Below are positions 55,961 through 64,000 of a stretch of DNA of 64,000 nucleotides, in pieces. How positions within the stretch are numbered: position 1 is the first letter of the stretch; each line of letters starts with the position of its first letter. Origin of the DNA: GWE2-42-39 sp942493345 (GTDB lineage Bacteria; Bacteroidota; Bacteroidia; Bacteroidales; Prolixibacteraceae). The notes beneath the pieces were generated by a model, which saw only the letters and a program-made list of their open reading frames with translations, did no database searches and was not told the origin of the DNA. Position numbers and translations under genes: made by a program. Location of the stretch: contig OW818695.1 in assembly GCA_942493345.1 (NCBI GenBank), positions 2,666,001-2,730,000 on the forward strand. The letters run 5' to 3'.

Positions 55961-57007
55961 ATGAGAACATTAAAAATCAACTTACTGGCAGTATTCGTTT
56001 TATTGCTGATTCCAAATTATTCCGGGGCACAAGGGAAAACCCGATTGACCATTAAGGAAACTTGTTTCGAAATGAATGGAGAACCATTTGAATTTACCGG
56101 AGTCAGCTTTTTCAATGCAATTTATAATTCTGATTTTAATAAAAGCAGCGAAGAGAGAAGGGAATGGATTCGGAAATTTAAAAATACGGGGATCAATGTT
56201 TTTCGGGTTTGGTGCCAGTGGGACAGTGGCCGGGGCTTTGCCGATACAGGGAAAGATAAAACGATGTATCAGCCTGACGGGACATTAAATACAGAGCATC
56301 TTGCAACGTTAAAAGGCATCCTGCAAGATGCAGACGCAGAAAATGTGGTAATTCTTTTGGCTCTCTTCTCGCGTGAAAGCTGGAATGAAAATATAAGGCT
56401 AAGTAATGAGGCATCGGATCGGGCGGTGGTAGAACTTACAAAAGCGCTAAATCCATATAGAAACCTTGTTTTTCAGGTTTGGAATGAATTCGATTACCGG
56501 ACAATCGATTATTATAAAATTATAAAAGGCATCGATCCTGAAAGAATTGTAACGAATTCTCCCGGTTATGCCGGTTATCTGGGAAGCCTTGACGAAAACA
56601 GGACACTGGATTATTTGTCGCCTCATACCTCTCGCGAGGACAATCGCCATTGGGAAATAGCAGTCAAGGAGATAGAATACCTTATAGAGAAGCACAAAAA
56701 ACCCGTTGTGGATGATGAACCGGCACGCAAAGGCACGCCAAAGTTCGGGGGGCCGGTAAACCCAACCCTTCCAATCGATCATATTCTTCATATTTATAAT
56801 GTTTGGAAAGTTGGAGGATACATCGTTTATCATCACGATATGTTCCAGACCGGATATGGAAGTGAAGCTGTTTCTCCAAATGGAATTCCGGCTCCCGGTT
56901 TTAGCAAGTATCATGATCAGGTATTTAGTTTTCTGAAAGAAAAGAACCGGTATCTGAAAGAGCTGCGTAAAAGCGAAGCTGAATTGGAGCACAGCGTAAA
57001 TCCGTGA
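55961..57007 (+). CDS. Secreted clan GH-A (GH5-like) glycosidase
   Basis: 348 residues with a signal peptide (1-23, NYSGAQG). A TIM barrel shows the clan A pattern: FEFTGVSFFNAIY, NVFRVWCQWD, acid/base Glu176 in QVWNEFD and nucleophile Glu253 in VVDDEPARKG. The family number cannot be fixed by eye (GH5-like or an unclassified group). Being in the same operon as the sugar-cleaving enzymes, it probably releases the sugar that the MFS transporter imports. Confidence 0.75.
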   Translation: MRTLKINLLAVFVLLLIPNYSGAQGKTRLTIKETCFEMNGEPFEFTGVSFFNAIYNSDFNKSSEERREWIRKFKNTGINVFRVWCQWDSGRGFADTGKDKTMYQPDGTLNTEHLATLKGILQDADAENVVILLALFSRESWNENIRLSNEASDRAVVELTKALNPYRNLVFQVWNEFDYRTIDYYKIIKGIDPERIVTNSPGYAGYLGSLDENRTLDYLSPHTSREDNRHWEIAVKEIEYLIEKHKKPVVDDEPARKGTPKFGGPVNPTLPIDHILHIYNVWKVGGYIVYHHDMFQTGYGSEAVSPNGIPAPGFSKYHDQVFSFLKEKNRYLKELRKSEAELEHSVNP

Positions 57008-57090
57008 GACGAAATCCATGCGTTGGTATCAAGATTGAAATTCATTTGAGGACGAAAATTGCACAAAACACGTTTTAAAAAAATCCATAT

Positions 57091-57891
57091 ATGAACAATA
57101 TAGATCCAATTCTTCTTTTTAGCCAGTACATGCAGGTCAACGATGTTCCATCGCTTTCTTTCAGGAAAGCAATGGATCCTGCTTTGCAAAACAAAAAACT
57201 GGGTGTTGTAAATGGTTCTTCGTGGGTGAGCTTATGGAGTACTTGGTTTGGAGGAAAAATGCTGCCCGGAGTGAAAATAATTAACGTTGGCAACGAAGCT
57301 GTACAACTTAATTTTATGAAGGCTTTTCATGAAGGCTTAAAATGTCCGCCTCAAATCAACATCGATTTGTTTTGTCAATACGCTGAAGATCTGTACCGTT
57401 TATTTGAAGTTGATGCAATCCTGATTTCCTGCTCTACCATGAACAGGGCTTTCCTTCAGGTGCAGGAACACATGAAGAAATTTAATGTTCCGGTTATCCA
57501 GATCGATCAGCCAATGATGAAACAGGCAGCTCTTTCTGATGAAAAAATCCTGGTGATTGCTACGCATGGACCAACGGTGAAAAGCACGCAGGATTTACTG
57601 ATGGAAACCGCCGCCCAAATGGGACGCAAGATTAAATTCACGGGTGCAACTATCGAAAATGCCTTTCATTTATTGGGCGAGGGCAAAATAGTTGAACACA
57701 ATGAAGCCATTGCACAGACAATTCGCAGGGTTCAGGAGAAAGAGAAAATAGATGTTGTTGTTTTGGCCCAACTTTCAATGAGTGTTTTCTCTTTTTCCTA
57801 TCCAAATCCAGAAGAAGTTTTTGGTGTAAAAGTGCTTAACAGCGGAGAAACAGGGTTCATGATGGCCGGAGAATTGCTTAAACAATGCTAA
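57091..57891 (+). CDS. Aspartate/glutamate racemase superfamily protein
   Basis: 266 residues, cytoplasmic. The fold and first catalytic Cys are recognisable (ILISCSTMNRA, Cys114). The second catalytic position, normally Cys in two-base racemases, reads LAQLSMS with Gln227 where Cys is expected. It may therefore be an isomerase, decarboxylase or one-base racemase. It is the last gene of the operon, 83 bases after the glycosidase, so a role in sugar-acid metabolism is possible. Confidence 0.72.
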   Translation: MNNIDPILLFSQYMQVNDVPSLSFRKAMDPALQNKKLGVVNGSSWVSLWSTWFGGKMLPGVKIINVGNEAVQLNFMKAFHEGLKCPPQINIDLFCQYAEDLYRLFEVDAILISCSTMNRAFLQVQEHMKKFNVPVIQIDQPMMKQAALSDEKILVIATHGPTVKSTQDLLMETAAQMGRKIKFTGATIENAFHLLGEGKIVEHNEAIAQTIRRVQEKEKIDVVVLAQLSMSVFSFSYPNPEEVFGVKVLNSGETGFMMAGELLKQC

Positions 57892-58092
57892 TTTATTTTG
57901 TTGCTATAGCTAATTGAGAAACAAATCAACACGTGTCGCCGCATCTTATTGAATGAGGTAAAACGAATTTTTGGAGGTGAAGCTTCCATCAGCTAAAAAT
58001 TGTGCCTGCTAATAATGATTAGCCCGATTTAAGTGATTTTTTAACTATTTTTAGCCGGTAAAATTTATAAAAGCCAATCAAAATTTTTTACT

Positions 58093-60297
58093 ATGAAGTT
58101 CCCTCAATTCATGTTTTTGTCCAAAAAGTTATCTTTTTATTTTATCGTCCTTCTATTTTTTATAATAGGTTGCTCCCCAAAAAATCAAGCTCCGGCAACT
58201 CCCGATTTTACCCAATACGTCAATCCATTTGTTGGCGCGGCCGAGTTCGGGCATTGTTTCCCGGGAGCATGTGTGCCATTCGGATTAATTCAGGTTGGTC
58301 CCGAAACCGGTAATTGCAGCTGGGCATATTGTTCAGGCTATCAGTATCAGGATTCGGTAATCAACGGCTTTTCGCAAACAAGGCTGAACGGAACCGGGTG
58401 CATGGATCTGGGCGATTTATTAATGCTTCCCTTTTCAGGAGAACCTATTCAGGAAAAATATGGAAGTCGTTACGACAAAAACAACGAGCAGGCAACTCCC
58501 GGATATTATTCAGTTGTACTGAACGATTTTGATGTGAAAGCCGAAATGACGGCTGCCGGGCATGCTGCGATTCACCGGTATACTTTTCAGGGAAATGAAA
58601 AACCTCAGCTTTTAATCGACTTTCAAAGTGCAATGGTAGGCAGCGAAACCCAATTGCACAAACACGTTTTGGATGCCAATGTGAATATTGAAAATGAAAC
58701 TACTATTTCCGGCTATTCAAGAACGAAAGTATGGCTCGAACGCACATATTATTATGTGATTGAATTTAGTAAACCGTTCACCGCTAAAACAGAATTGGCA
58801 AAACAGGACGACGAAGAAAAAGCGCCCCGCTACGTGTTCGGGTTCGATTTAAAACCGGGCGAAGAGTTGATGGTGAAAGTTGCCCTTTCATCGACTGGTG
58901 TTGAGGGAGCCAAGAAAAATCTTCAGACTGAAATTCCTGAATGGGAATTTGAAACGATCAGGGAAGCAGCCAAAGCACAATGGAACGACTACCTTTCGCG
59001 TATTCAGATTGAAGGGAGCCAGGAGCAAAAAAGTATTTTTTATACTTCCATGTACCATTTGTTTATTCAACCCAACAATATTGCTGATGCAAACGAAGCG
59101 CCTTTTTATTCAACACTTTCGATTTGGGACACGTACCGTGCAGCCCATCCGCTTTATACCATTTTAAGTCCCGAACGGGTCGACGGATTTGTCAACTCAA
59201 TGTTGCGCCAAAACGACGAACAAGGATTTTTGCCAATTTGGGCATTGTGGGGAAAAGAAACCTACTGCATGATTGGCAACCACTCCGTCCCCATAATTGT
59301 TGATGCCTACCTGAAAGGGTTCAAAGGTTTCGATGCTGAAAGGGCTTATCAGGCAATAAAAAAATCATTGACTGAAAACCACCCAAACTCGGAATGGGAT
59401 ATTTACACAAAATACGGTTATTATCCTTTCGACCTGATAAAAACCGAATCGGTATCCAAAACCCTCGAATCGGTTTTCGACGATTACTGTGCCGCACAAT
59501 TTGCAAAAGCATTGAACAAAGAAGAAGACTATCAATATTTCACGAACCGCTCGAATTTTTACAAAAACTTATTCGATCCTCAACGAAAGCTGATGAGGGG
59601 TAAAGATTCGCAAGGAAACTGGAGGACGCCGTTTAATTCGTTCGAACTGTCGCATGCCAGCACATCGGGTGGCGATTATACAGAAGGAAATGCATGGCAA
59701 TACACCTGGCATATCCAGCACGATGTGCCCGGCTTGGTTGAACTGATGGGCAGTCAGGATTATTTTACCGCGAAACTCGATTCACTTTTCGAGATGGCAA
59801 GTTCACAGGAAGGAAGCGGTTTCGTATCGGATGTTACCGGGTTGATCGGGCAATATGCACATGGCAACGAGCCAAGTCATCATGTGGCATATTTGTACAC
59901 GCTGGTCGGAAAACCATGGAAAACACAAAAACTGCTTCGCGAAATTTGCCAGACCAAATACATGGATAAAATAAACGGGCTTTGCGGAAACGATGATTGC
60001 GGACAAATGTCGGCCTGGTACATTTTCACGAACCTGGGCTTTTACCCGGTGAATCCTTGCGGTGGCAATTATGTGCTGGGAGCGCCGCAACTGGAAAAGG
60101 CCGTTGTTCAATTGCCAGAAGGAAAAACACTGACCGTTATTGCCCGGAATTTTTCCCCGGAAAACAAATATGTGAGCTCGGTTAAATGGAACGGCACACT
60201 AGTTCAATCGAACCAAATCGCTCACAAAGAAATTATGCAGGGTGGTATTTTGGAATTTGAAATGATAAATACGCCGGTAAATTTCATAAATAACTAA
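58093..60297 (+). CDS. GH92 family alpha-mannosidase lipoprotein
   Basis: 734 residues. The lipobox is FFIIGCS (Cys about 28). A short N-terminal beta-sandwich (about 45-280, VNPFVGAAEFGHCFPGACVP) is followed by an (alpha/alpha)6 barrel. The calcium and catalytic motifs are WDTYRAAHPLYTI, NEPSHHVAYLY and GNDDCGQMSAWYIFTNLGFY. The family hydrolyses alpha-mannosides, often from N-glycans or yeast mannan, with inversion. It follows a 200-base gap and may be transcribed separately. It is complete and likely active. Confidence 0.95.
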   Translation: MKFPQFMFLSKKLSFYFIVLLFFIIGCSPKNQAPATPDFTQYVNPFVGAAEFGHCFPGACVPFGLIQVGPETGNCSWAYCSGYQYQDSVINGFSQTRLNGTGCMDLGDLLMLPFSGEPIQEKYGSRYDKNNEQATPGYYSVVLNDFDVKAEMTAAGHAAIHRYTFQGNEKPQLLIDFQSAMVGSETQLHKHVLDANVNIENETTISGYSRTKVWLERTYYYVIEFSKPFTAKTELAKQDDEEKAPRYVFGFDLKPGEELMVKVALSSTGVEGAKKNLQTEIPEWEFETIREAAKAQWNDYLSRIQIEGSQEQKSIFYTSMYHLFIQPNNIADANEAPFYSTLSIWDTYRAAHPLYTILSPERVDGFVNSMLRQNDEQGFLPIWALWGKETYCMIGNHSVPIIVDAYLKGFKGFDAERAYQAIKKSLTENHPNSEWDIYTKYGYYPFDLIKTESVSKTLESVFDDYCAAQFAKALNKEEDYQYFTNRSNFYKNLFDPQRKLMRGKDSQGNWRTPFNSFELSHASTSGGDYTEGNAWQYTWHIQHDVPGLVELMGSQDYFTAKLDSLFEMASSQEGSGFVSDVTGLIGQYAHGNEPSHHVAYLYTLVGKPWKTQKLLREICQTKYMDKINGLCGNDDCGQMSAWYIFTNLGFYPVNPCGGNYVLGAPQLEKAVVQLPEGKTLTVIARNFSPENKYVSSVKWNGTLVQSNQIAHKEIMQGGILEFEMINTPVNFINN

Positions 60298-60317
60298 ACA
60301 GTTGCTGGGTACAAAAC

Positions 60318-60356
60318 AAAGGGGGCTTGTCAGTTTATTCTGACAAGCCCCCTTTT
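60318..60356. terminator. Bidirectional terminator between GH92 and metallophosphoesterase genes
   Basis: A perfect 15-bp stem, AAAGGGGGCTTGTCA (60318-60332) and TGACAAGCCCCCTTT (60341-60355), with an 8-base loop and T or A tracts on either side. It lies between convergent genes. Confidence 0.9.
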
Positions 60357-60398
60357 ATTATCTAATTTCGTTTGTTTTGAACCTATGGATTGGAAATC

Positions 60399-62264
60399 CT
60401 AGTGGTTTATTTTTAGAAACACTATTTTGCCATCACTGGTTGATGCGTAAACTTCTTTTTCGTTTACGGGCAAAACTAAATTAATAGGAGAATTGCTTAT
60501 TTTATGTTTCCAAAGAGTTTGACTTGTTTTTCTGGAAACAGCAATTATTGTTCCTGTTTTTGAAGCCAAATAAACAATGTTTTCGTCACCATAAATGGGT
60601 GTTGGAGAACTATCATCATCGAGGTCGACCGATGCTTCCCAAACAATTTTCATCGAATCGGCCGACGTGGATATTCCAACTCCCTTATTATTTCTGGTTT
60701 TAACAAAAAGTGTCGAACCATCTGTTGATAATCCTCTTGAAAACCAGACTGGTACTTCGGGGTTGGTTTCCCGCCAGATAATTTTTCCGGTTTTTGCATC
60801 AAAGCAGGTGATATAGTAATCGGGAGTAACAACAAAGATCCGATTGTTTACTGCAACCGGAGAAACTGAAGCGGGAGAATACGCCGGAGACTTATTATTG
60901 CTCCATTCCCATATTTGTTCTCCGGTAAGCATATTCAACGCATACAAGTTCGAGTTCCATGCTCCAAAATAAACATTTCCATTGTATAACAACGAGGCTT
61001 GTACAAAACCTCCTTCAATTTGATTGTAATCCCAAATAAGAACTCCGTTTTCTAAATTCAGGCACCTGAAAGAACCATCAGAGAAACCTACAAATACCCT
61101 GCCTTCCTGAATTTTAGGAGAAGAAACAACCGCTTTTTCAGACTTGAATGTCCATAATAACTTTCCTTTTAGAGAGATACAATAAACATTTCCGTTTGTT
61201 GATGTAAAAACAATCTTGTCGTCGGAAACAGCAGGAGTTGAATAGATTCTTCCGCCTGCATGATATGACCACTCTTCCTTCCCTGTTGATTTTTTCAATG
61301 CAATTAAATCGCCGTTAGAGGTTCCGGAATAGATCATGTCTCCATCAATTGAAAATCCTCCGGAGATGTCGTATTGGTGAGTATATTCCCACTCAACTGT
61401 CACCGTTTTATAGAGGGTATTCACAGAATAATCAGGCGCTGCAATTTTGATAGAATCTTTTGGGATTGGGGTTAACGATACTTTTGCCCATGGAGAAAGC
61501 AACGAGTCGGCATCCGGAATTCTTTCATTAAAAGTGGCAACACCATCACTTATTTTTACAATTGTATAGCCGCTTTTTTTATCGCTGTTTTTCCCGGGCA
61601 AGATTGAAACACACATGAAGCCGGGAATACCATCAAAGTCATATTGTTTATTTCTGTGCCCGTGTCCACAAATCATCAACTTTATATTCTTGTTTTTCAG
61701 TCGGGTAATCACCTCGTAATGATTATCTACATTGGTATTCATCGGATAATGATTCACAAAAATAATGGGCATATCCTTATCTTTCATTGTATTTAATTGG
61801 CTATCGAGCCATATAAGATTTTCTTTCGGAACGTGTGCCAGGCCATGTCGTAACATAGGGCCACAATCGGTTCCAATAAAGCAATATCCTGATTTTTCAA
61901 AGAAAAACCGGTCGGCGCCAAATATTTTCAAGAAGGAAGTTCCACCGCTTGGTGACCATGCATCTTCGTGATTTCCAGGGATTACATAAAAAGGTTTTTC
62001 CAGTTTATCCAATAACATTTTTGCCTGTAAAAGCTGTTCGTCTTTGCCATTATTGGTTATATCTCCGGAAACCAGTACAAAGCTAATCTCCGGATTTTTA
62101 TTGATGTCATTAATCACATTGATTGTTGGTTCAGCCACCTGTTTAAGACCAGTGTGAATATCAGTTATAACAGCAAATGTCAAATTAGTTGTTTGCCCGA
62201 TACCATGCGAAGAAAAAACACAAACAAACAAGATTAGAATCAGAGAACGTATTTTCATGTCCAA
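60399..62264 (-). CDS. Secreted metallophosphoesterase fused to a PQQ-like beta-propeller
   Basis: 621 residues with a signal peptide (cleavage near SHGIGQ). The calcineurin-like phosphoesterase domain (about 28-240) has VITDIHTG, SGDITNNGKD, GNHED, VNHYP and CGHGHR, a full metal-binding set. From about 295 there are six or seven PQQ-like/YWTD-type repeats (GFSIDGDMIYSGTSNGDLIA, ALKKSTGKEEWSYHAGGRIY, VFVGFSDGSFRCLNLENGVL) forming a beta-propeller. Such fusions occur in Bacteroidota and may act on phosphodiesters of exported polymers. It is on the opposite strand to GH92. Confidence 0.87.
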   Translation of the reverse strand: MDMKIRSLILILFVCVFSSHGIGQTTNLTFAVITDIHTGLKQVAEPTINVINDINKNPEISFVLVSGDITNNGKDEQLLQAKMLLDKLEKPFYVIPGNHEDAWSPSGGTSFLKIFGADRFFFEKSGYCFIGTDCGPMLRHGLAHVPKENLIWLDSQLNTMKDKDMPIIFVNHYPMNTNVDNHYEVITRLKNKNIKLMICGHGHRNKQYDFDGIPGFMCVSILPGKNSDKKSGYTIVKISDGVATFNERIPDADSLLSPWAKVSLTPIPKDSIKIAAPDYSVNTLYKTVTVEWEYTHQYDISGGFSIDGDMIYSGTSNGDLIALKKSTGKEEWSYHAGGRIYSTPAVSDDKIVFTSTNGNVYCISLKGKLLWTFKSEKAVVSSPKIQEGRVFVGFSDGSFRCLNLENGVLIWDYNQIEGGFVQASLLYNGNVYFGAWNSNLYALNMLTGEQIWEWSNNKSPAYSPASVSPVAVNNRIFVVTPDYYITCFDAKTGKIIWRETNPEVPVWFSRGLSTDGSTLFVKTRNNKGVGISTSADSMKIVWEASVDLDDDSSPTPIYGDENIVYLASKTGTIIAVSRKTSQTLWKHKISNSPINLVLPVNEKEVYASTSDGKIVFLKINH

Positions 62265-62330
62265 ATTATTTTATAACTGGTTAATCGAATGAGTTATTAT
62301 TTTTTATTTATCTGATTTCGAACTGTAATT

Positions 62331-64000
62331 TTAACTGTTAAGAACACGTATGACACCTGTTTTTAGTGTTACCGGCCCAATAAGGCCAGATTCCAGTAAA
62401 GGCGAATCGGCGCTGTAATGTTTCCATGTTGTAAAGGTTACGCGTGGACTTTTGGGTTTTGGCTTGCCTTGCACATACCATTCAGGCATTATTTTGATGC
62501 CGCCTCCTTGCTGTCCTTCGAATGGCACAGTGTAATACTCATTTTCTTCGGGGAATTGTTCATCTCCAATAAGCCGGTTCGGCCAAAGATTGGTAACACG
62601 AACTTCCAACTTATTTTCACCAGTCTTCACTGCGTCCGTTATATCAATACGGAAAGGTCTTTTCCATAATATGCCCATATTTTTTTCGTTGACAATAACT
62701 TCTGCCGCTACTTCAACCTGACCAAGATCAAGAAATAAACGCTGACCTGCCGATCGATCGATCGCAAACATATCAAATGATTTGTGATAAACGGCTGTTC
62801 CTGAAAAATATTTTATGCCATCCTGTTGATGCAAATGCAGCGATTCCAGTTGAGGAATGGTTACCGATTCAGGCGCTCCCCAACCTGCCGGAAAATCAAT
62901 CTGCCATGAGCCGCCAAGCTCAATGGGTGTCCCAATACCTGATATTTCCAGCACGTCCGTGTTTCCCTGGCTTTTCTTCAATGAATAGGTTCCATTTTCC
63001 CAGAACATCAATCCCTTCTGGGAGATGTTGCCCGCATTTTCTACCTCGAAAAACTCCTGAATTATGGCTGGTTTGGTTTGAGCCAGTTTTTGAATATCGT
63101 TCAATTCCAATGCTTTTTCGTGGAGCGCAGCTTGCATCCGGTCGCCTTCGAAAAAAGCAGCCGAACCATCCTGAAATTCTTCTTCCAGACAAGGATGTAC
63201 CACATAATCCGAAAGTTTCCCTTCTCCCATGAGACGTCCATTAATGTACACATAGGGGGTACTGTTTTTATAAACTAAAGCAATATGTGTTTTGCCTGAA
63301 ATAGCTGTTCTTACTTCCATAACAGGATTGAGCATGTCATTAATACGTTCATAAACAACAATGCCATTTAATCCTGCTGTGGCGCCACAGATTGCGTGTC
63401 CTTTGCCATAAATTTTTTCACCAACAGATGGATAAAATACAAAACCGGAAACATCCTCTCTTCTCATCACATTGATGCCCGACACTGCAATATCGCTTTC
63501 CGCTTTTATCCAAGCCTCGATCGTGAAATTATTGGTTATATTTTTATGCCGACCAGAAGATTGTTTCAGAAAGGCTTCCGTTCCTAAAATTTTCCGGCCA
63601 TCTTTTTCTACAGAATATATTCTGTTGGCAGCTGCAGGCGATCGAAAGATCACAAATACTGATCCCGATGGCTCCAGTTGCACCGGAACTTCTATTCTCC
63701 CATTTTTCAGGTCGTAAACCAATGCGGAAATTATTTCGCCGGTTGCTGCATTCCAGAATTCCGGGTTCTTGTCTCCGATCCGGAAAGAACAAACCAGACT
63801 TTCACTTCTTCGTTTCCGGTTCGTGACAAAGTAAAAGTCACAGTCATCAGTCCGGCGATGGATGTAATTAATGGCCGGGTCGGATGACCGGGAAGTAAAC
63901 GTAAAATCAGCAGGTACATTTAGTTTGTTCAAAACAGATAAAACGGAATCGCTCCAGAATATTTTACCTGAACCAAAGCTACGTTCCTGAATTTTTTTTC
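62331..64000 (-). CDS. GH106-like alpha-L-rhamnosidase, C-terminal part (5' end outside window)
   Basis: The frame is open through base 64000, so the N-terminal part lies beyond the edge; the TTG at 63932 is internal. The first visible residues (FGSGKIFW...SVLNKL) match the linker before the C-terminal region of GH106 enzymes. A laminin-G-like domain follows (about 150-280 counted from 63932, NFTIEAWIKAESD and YINGRLMGEG), and then a galactose-binding beta-sandwich (about 370-525), with VEVAAEVIVNEKNMGILWKR and KLEVRVTNLWPNRLIGD. Rhamnosidases of this family remove alpha-L-rhamnose from plant or algal polysaccharides. Assignment rests on the C-terminus only. Confidence 0.75.
   Translation of the reverse strand, partial: KKIQERSFGSGKIFWSDSVLSVLNKLNVPADFTFTSRSSDPAINYIHRRTDDCDFYFVTNRKRRSESLVCSFRIGDKNPEFWNAATGEIISALVYDLKNGRIEVPVQLEPSGSVFVIFRSPAAANRIYSVEKDGRKILGTEAFLKQSSGRHKNITNNFTIEAWIKAESDIAVSGINVMRREDVSGFVFYPSVGEKIYGKGHAICGATAGLNGIVVYERINDMLNPVMEVRTAISGKTHIALVYKNSTPYVYINGRLMGEGKLSDYVVHPCLEEEFQDGSAAFFEGDRMQAALHEKALELNDIQKLAQTKPAIIQEFFEVENAGNISQKGLMFWENGTYSLKKSQGNTDVLEISGIGTPIELGGSWQIDFPAGWGAPESVTIPQLESLHLHQQDGIKYFSGTAVYHKSFDMFAIDRSAGQRLFLDLGQVEVAAEVIVNEKNMGILWKRPFRIDITDAVKTGENKLEVRVTNLWPNRLIGDEQFPEENEYYTVPFEGQQGGGIKIMPEWYVQGKPKPKSPRVTFTTWKHYSADSPLLESGLIGPVTLKTGVIRVLNS

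Noticed and set aside
56447..57019. 190-codon minus-strand ORF
   Set aside because: It lies opposite the glycosidase gene, which has a signal peptide and catalytic residues; the shadow has no domain.
50957..57891. Sulfoquinovose (sulfo-TK or sulfo-TAL) pathway
   Set aside because: No sulfoquinovosidase (GH31), sulfosugar isomerase or sulfolactaldehyde enzyme is visible; kept only as one possible substrate class.
57892..58092. Hairpin GCTAAT...ATTAGC near 58009-58025 as a terminator
   Set aside because: Only six base pairs, with no following T tract.
1..64000. CRISPR arrays, rRNA genes, riboswitches, prophage genes
   Set aside because: No repeat-spacer pattern, rRNA sequence, recognisable riboswitch core or phage structural gene was seen on reading the window.

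Overview
The window is a Bacteroidota chromosome segment. Evidence seen in the sequence: a complete SusC/SusD pair with an ECF sigma and FecR-type anti-sigma, several TAnnTTTG -7 promoter boxes typical of the phylum, lipoproteins, DUF349, DUF4924 and DUF3823 proteins, and a split 5'-nucleotidase. Gene content suggests Bacteroidales/Marinilabiliales (Prolixibacteraceae-like); that placement is inference. No rRNA, CRISPR array or intact insertion sequence is visible.

Left part (1-26100) is mostly housekeeping. It holds the end of an ArnT-like glycosyltransferase, a PAP2 phosphatase, tRNA-Ser(CGA), pyrG-yidC, a DUF349 protein, Hsp20, trmD, a NUDIX hydrolase, pyrE with an SRPBCC protein, an lnt/5'-nucleotidase operon, an amidase, and a prs-rplY-pth-S4-DUF4924 run. 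Embedded in it (2330-8553) is an accessory island: a sigma-70-like factor, a membrane protein with repeated anti-sigma-like modules plus TPRs, a 47-residue double-glycine peptide gene with a broken duplicate of its neighbour's 5' end, and a secreted TPR-CHAT (caspase-like) protease anchored in the membrane. This is the best candidate for an undescribed system: a sigma-controlled peptide/CHAT-protease module.

Right part (26400-64000) is a glycan-utilisation region. It begins with decayed DNA (an IS5-type transposase fragment and a frameshifted SusD), then a sulfatase, ECF sigma and FecR, SusC-SusD-DUF3823, an unusual M14 peptidase-DUF5060-glycosidase fusion, a GH27 alpha-galactosidase, a large unknown secreted protein, a secreted M23 peptidase with PKD domains, a large unknown lipoprotein, a GH38 alpha-mannosidase ghost, and a DUF5009 acetyltransferase-like membrane protein.

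A separate operon (50957-57891) follows, with twin operator-like repeats around its promoter: transaldolase-family protein, GntR/FCD regulator, two-subunit transketolase, MFS transporter, secreted GH-A-like glycosidase and an Asp/Glu racemase-like protein. It encodes no kinase, so it looks like a sugar-cleavage pathway of unknown substrate. The window closes with a GH92 alpha-mannosidase, a metallophosphoesterase-PQQ propeller fusion, and the C-terminal part of a GH106-like rhamnosidase with a laminin-G-like domain that runs off the right edge.

Reading as one locus: the FecI/FecR-controlled outer-membrane SusCD system would import oligosaccharides released by the surface and periplasmic glycosidases, sulfatase and peptidases. 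The GntR operon could then degrade one liberated monosaccharide.
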